From Pyrenochaeta sp. MPI-SDFR-AT-0127 (Eukaryota; Ascomycota; Dothideomycetes; Pleosporales; Cucurbitariaceae): a stretch of 64,000 nt of DNA. The stretch lies in assembly GCA_020747015.1 (NCBI GenBank), contig JAGTJM010000052.1, positions 170,459 to 234,458 on the forward strand. Direction: 5' to 3'. The notes under the pieces are model-generated. The model searched no databases and had not been told where the DNA came from. It saw nothing but the letters and a program-made list of their open reading frames with translations. Shown here piece after piece: positions 60,694 to 64,000 of this stretch (its first letter is position 1; each line of letters begins with the position of its first letter). Position numbers and translations under genes: made by a program.

Positions 60694-62324
60694 ATGATGG
60701 CCTATCCATACATTTCACTTCTATCATTGATTGCAGTCTTTTTCTACTTTTCTTCTCCATCACTTCACGTGAGGCTACGAACACGAAAGTACCCTCTAAT
60801 TAGAGGTAAAAAGACTCAAAATGGGAAGGAATATCGAGGCGCGGTTCAGGAAGGCACAGCAAAGGTATGTCAACGTCTTCACAGTTATGACAATATATTT
60901 AGTATTGCAGTACCCAAACCAGATATTCAAACTTGATACTTCGAATTATGAGACTTTAATCCTACCTCGAAAGTACATCAATGAGATTAAGTCAATCCCA
61001 GAAGAGAAGGTCAGCTCTGTGATGGATCTGCATGAGCGCCTGCTGGGAAAGTACACTTTGATTGGAACCGATGCCCGAGCACATGGCTTTGTGAACTCGA
61101 TCAGAATGGACCTCAACAAAAATCTTGTTCATACCTTGGATCCTCTAGTTTCGGAATCGAGATACGCAGTTCAGCAATGCATTGGCAAGTTTGAGGATTG
61201 GACACCTATTCATGTGTATCCACAAGCCTTGCGCATGGTCTCCTTGCTTTCCGGGCGCATATTTGTAGGGAGTCGGTTAAGCAGAAAAGAGGAGTGGATA
61301 ACAGCATCCATACAAACGACCGTTGACACTTTTACAGGGGCGTACATTCTCTGGAGAGTTAATTGGCTGCTTAGACCTATAACCGCATTCTTCCTGCCAC
61401 AGGTACGGAACATTCACAGACAAAACAAAAATATAGCCAAGCTTCTTGAACCATTGATTGAAGAGAGGCTGTCGCAGATGGAAGATCCAAGCTTCAAGCG
61501 GCCAGTTGATATGCTACAATTTTTCCTTGAAAATCTGACAAAAAAGGATGCCCACTATCAAGCCAGATTACATACGGCAATCAATGTCGCCGCCATTCAT
61601 ACTACAAGCATGATTCTCACCCATGTTTTGTACGACTTAGCGGCTTATCCACACCACATTCAACCTCTTCGTGAGGAGGCACTGGAGGCTTTGCAGAACT
61701 CAGGCGGCATTGTTGACAAGAACTTCCTGTCCAGGCTCAAGAAGATGGATTCATTCTTGAGAGAATCTCAACGCTTCAATCCACCTTTGGTAGTTTCCTT
61801 AACACGGAAAGTTATGCAAGATACGTATTTGTCTGATGGCGTCATGTTGCCGAAGGGATCCTTTATTGCATGTGATTCCTGGACGGCAACCCGAGATGCT
61901 CAGCTTTGGGAAAATCCAGAAAGCTTTGATGGCTTTAGATTCGAAAAGCTGAGGATGGTTCCGGGCAATGAAGCGAAGTACCAGGTATGAGTTTGCCCTA
62001 TGTGCGAGATGCAGCTTCCTCTAATGTCCTCTCCTAAACTAGTTTGTTACTACCTCTCCGGACAATCTAGGTAAGTCTGTACCTGATGTAATCAATATGT
62101 TAGTTATTAACGGCTGGCGCAATATAGCATTTGGTCACGGGACATACTCATGCCCTGGTCGGTTTTTTGCAGCCAATGAGGTCAAAATTTTAATTTGCGA
62201 TATTATCCAGAACTATGATATTGCTCTTCAGCCTGGATGCGAGCGACCTCCGAATACGTATGACAATACCATGGTTCTCCCGGACAGAACCGCAAATCTG
62301 TTGTTTCGATCAAGACTGTCATAG
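60694..62324 (+). CDS. Cytochrome P450 monooxygenase
   Basis: Exons 60694-60864, 60911-61984, 62043-62070 and 62128-62324 give 489 aa. The N-terminus (YISLLSLIAVFFYFSS) is a membrane anchor to the ER. Further on: the ExxR motif in FLRESQRF, FRFEKLR before the heme loop, and the heme-binding FGHGTYSCPGRFFA with Cys433. The fourth exon start was chosen so that the junction reads DNLAFGHGTYSCPG, as in related fungal P450s; an alternative acceptor at 62104 would insert eight residues. Start at 60694 or the next Met at 60697. Oxygenates a substrate, presumably the polyketide from the neighbouring synthases. It is closest in style to fungal secondary-metabolite P450s; regioselectivity cannot be read. 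It shares an 11-base promoter element with the synthase pair. Confidence 0.9.
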
Positions 62325-63251
62325 GACTTGAGACCATGCACGATGAACCGTGCGAATGGAGACTATTTCGAAGCAGAAGTGCAGAGGATCAATCAAAACA
62401 CAATATTACTCATGAGCAAAGAGGAATGATCAGCATCTTGAACAGGTGCTGCACATGTACATTCGAGATTGAGCAAATAAAATTATTACCTTAGAATTTT
62501 TGCATTCAATTCATCCATCCTAGCAGAGTGTGCATCCCATTGTCTCGCACTACGTATCTTTCCATGTTAACAATGCATGTAAACTGCGTGGAAACTCACT
62601 CAGTTGTCTTAAGAAGTTGTCCCTGGTAAATTCGTCGATTGTGAAGTTGCTGGGGTTGTTTCTCCGTACGTTTGCGCAGACTCTTGTCACAGGTAGTATA
62701 TTTTGTCAGATAAATTGCTAAGTAACAACGGTTAGTAATGGTACCTTATTTGACAAGAGTAATAAGGCTCGCAGTCCTGTTAGAGGGGTTAGTCCAATCA
62801 AGTTTAACCTATGCAAACCTCTATGACATCAGGCTGTCGTCAGGCTGTCTTCAAGGTGTGAGGTTTGGCTTATATCAGCGTGCAGCGACTTTCTACGTCA
62901 GCTGTTCAACTTATGTCACCCTACCTCAGCTTACCACCACAAAATGAAATGACGTTTAAGAGATCAAACCAAATGATAATGCTGCATCACAGTGTCGTCA
63001 GATTGAGCAAAAGCTGTCCAATGTAGTGCTGTTGGCTAGGTGGCAGATTTGTTTTTCATACGCTTTTGAACTTGCCTTTACATAATGAAGCATCGTGCAA
63101 GATAAATGTAAGCCTCCAATGATGGCTAAATGGTCCATCCAACGTTGTACTTTGATAGAGCCTTCATCCAACTTATTTGCATTTCAAACAAGCAATTCCT
63201 CACTAAAATAAAAGTCCTGGCTTCCTTCGAGTAATTCTTGTCGGCCGAAAA
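62325..63251. other. Intergenic region upstream of the glycosyltransferase
   Basis: AT-rich, with only short unsupported frames (62530-62721, 62738-62947). ACGTCAGC at 62895-62902 resembles the element in the synthase promoter. Confidence 0.5.
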
Positions 63252-64000
63252 ATGCTCCCACGTTCAGAAACGCCAGTTTTCGTCACTAGCACCACCCTTT
63301 GGTCGCATGTTGAAAAAATTGCTGCGATTGCCCTGGAACTCGCTGAGCTAGGTTACCCGGTTACATTCATTGCAGGTCGCATCTTCGAGAAACATGTTAC
63401 TCAGCTCCACCCAAATATCACGTTTGCGCCTATGATTGGTCTGGACGATCAGTTGACGACAGAAGAAAGAGAAACATATCTCTCACGTCCGACCCCAGAG
63501 GAGCAGGAGCTTTACCTTTTTACAAAGGTATTTGTAGATAGTATACCTTATCAGTATCAAACATACCAAAATCTTTTCAGGGCTTTTCAGCAAAAATACG
63601 GAGATGAGAAGCCATTGATCAATTTTCACGACATTACGACTACGGGTCATCACATTGTACCACTTGGTGGACCCGGAATACGCCCATTTGCCAGTATCGG
63701 GCTCAATATTCATCCTTTGACACTTGACTCAAACGATACGTACCCATTTCGGATCTTCCAGTCTGTTGGACGCAAGCCGCACACGGGCCCAGAGGCACAG
63801 GCAATTCATCGCAAAGCCTACGAAGATGCTAAAAATGAGCCTATGAACAAAAAACTCAACGAGCACTGGAAGTCTAAGTTGGAAGAGATGGGTGTGGTTA
63901 AGGACCAGTACCCAGACATCTGTCACGCCCTTAATGCAATTCCAGACTATCTGCTGAGCCTTGGAGTTCCTGGATTTGAGTTTCCACGATCTGACCTTAG
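63252..64000 (+). CDS. Family-1 UDP-glycosyltransferase, N-terminal part
   Basis: The frame opens at ATG 63252 and is open to the window edge, giving the first 249 residues of a protein whose family is usually about 450-500 aa. The N-terminal Rossmann domain reads VFVTSTTLWSHVEKIAAIA and ELGYPVTFIAGRIFEKHV, the pattern of GT1 acceptor-binding domains. Later blocks (TGHHIVPLGGPGIRPFASIG, LTLDSNDTYPF, HTGPEAQAIHRKAYED) match fungal glycosyltransferases found in polyketide clusters. The UDP-sugar-binding PSPG-like motif lies beyond the edge. It probably adds a sugar to the phenolic polyketide, for self-protection or export; inferred from position. No intron in the visible part. Confidence 0.85.
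   Translation, partial: MLPRSETPVFVTSTTLWSHVEKIAAIALELAELGYPVTFIAGRIFEKHVTQLHPNITFAPMIGLDDQLTTEERETYLSRPTPEEQELYLFTKVFVDSIPYQYQTYQNLFRAFQQKYGDEKPLINFHDITTTGHHIVPLGGPGIRPFASIGLNIHPLTLDSNDTYPFRIFQSVGRKPHTGPEAQAIHRKAYEDAKNEPMNKKLNEHWKSKLEEMGVVKDQYPDICHALNAIPDYLLSLGVPGFEFPRSDL

Noticed and set aside
60821..60910. Met at 60821 as the P450 start
   Set aside because: It uses the wrong frame across the first intron and loses the membrane anchor; the model from 60694 splices into the same downstream frame.
1..64000. CRISPR arrays, rRNA genes, transposons with terminal repeats
   Set aside because: None seen on reading; the organism is eukaryotic and no reverse transcriptase or transposase motif was found in any frame.

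Overview
The window is nuclear DNA of a filamentous ascomycete, most likely a Dothideomycete. Genes are split by short introns (mostly 46-76 nt) with GTAAGT/GTATGT-type donors and CTAAC/CTGAC branch points, and fungus-specific families (Pet127, Hal4/Hrk1-type kinase, SAT-type polyketide synthase) are present. The class is an inference from family content and gene style; I have not matched a genome.

Region 1 (1-15 kb) is mainly core genes: a Hal4/Sat4/Hrk1-type kinase, an SLP1/SUN-domain ER membrane protein, a secreted or membrane-anchored histidine acid phosphatase, the GPI-anchor enzyme subunit PIG-P, a peroxisomal acyl-CoA dehydrogenase ending in SKL, and an unknown F-box-like protein. Region 2 (15-25 kb) looks accessory: a GRF-type zinc protein, about 3.9 kb without a supportable gene, a bilirubin-oxidase-like multicopper oxidase and an unknown four-helix membrane protein. 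Region 3 (25-44 kb) is again core: a UBA-like protein, mitochondrial Pet127, a PH-LRR protein, a small Rcf3-like membrane protein, a broken short-chain dehydrogenase, a Derlin, a small glycine-rich repeat protein, RNA polymerase I subunit A49 and a promethin/LDAF1-type lipid-droplet protein.

Region 4 (44.4 kb to the right edge) is a secondary-metabolite cluster. A non-reducing polyketide synthase (SAT-KS-MAT-PT-ACP-TE, 2091 aa, minus strand) and a highly reducing one (KS-AT-DH-vestigial MT-ER-KR-ACP, 2368 aa, plus strand) diverge from a 715-bp shared promoter. They are followed by a cytochrome P450 and the start of a family-1 glycosyltransferase that runs off the window. This paired HR/NR architecture with a terminal thioesterase is that of benzenediol lactones (resorcylic or dihydroxyphenylacetic acid lactones). 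The expected logic is: the HR-PKS makes a reduced chain, the SAT loads it on the NR-PKS, PT and TE form the aromatic ring and release the macrolactone, then the P450 oxidises and the glycosyltransferase glycosylates. The exact product cannot be read from sequence.

Exon boundaries were worked out by hand from splice signals and frame continuity. In nearly every multi-exon model the summed exon length is a multiple of three and the junction restores family motifs; ambiguous junctions are flagged.
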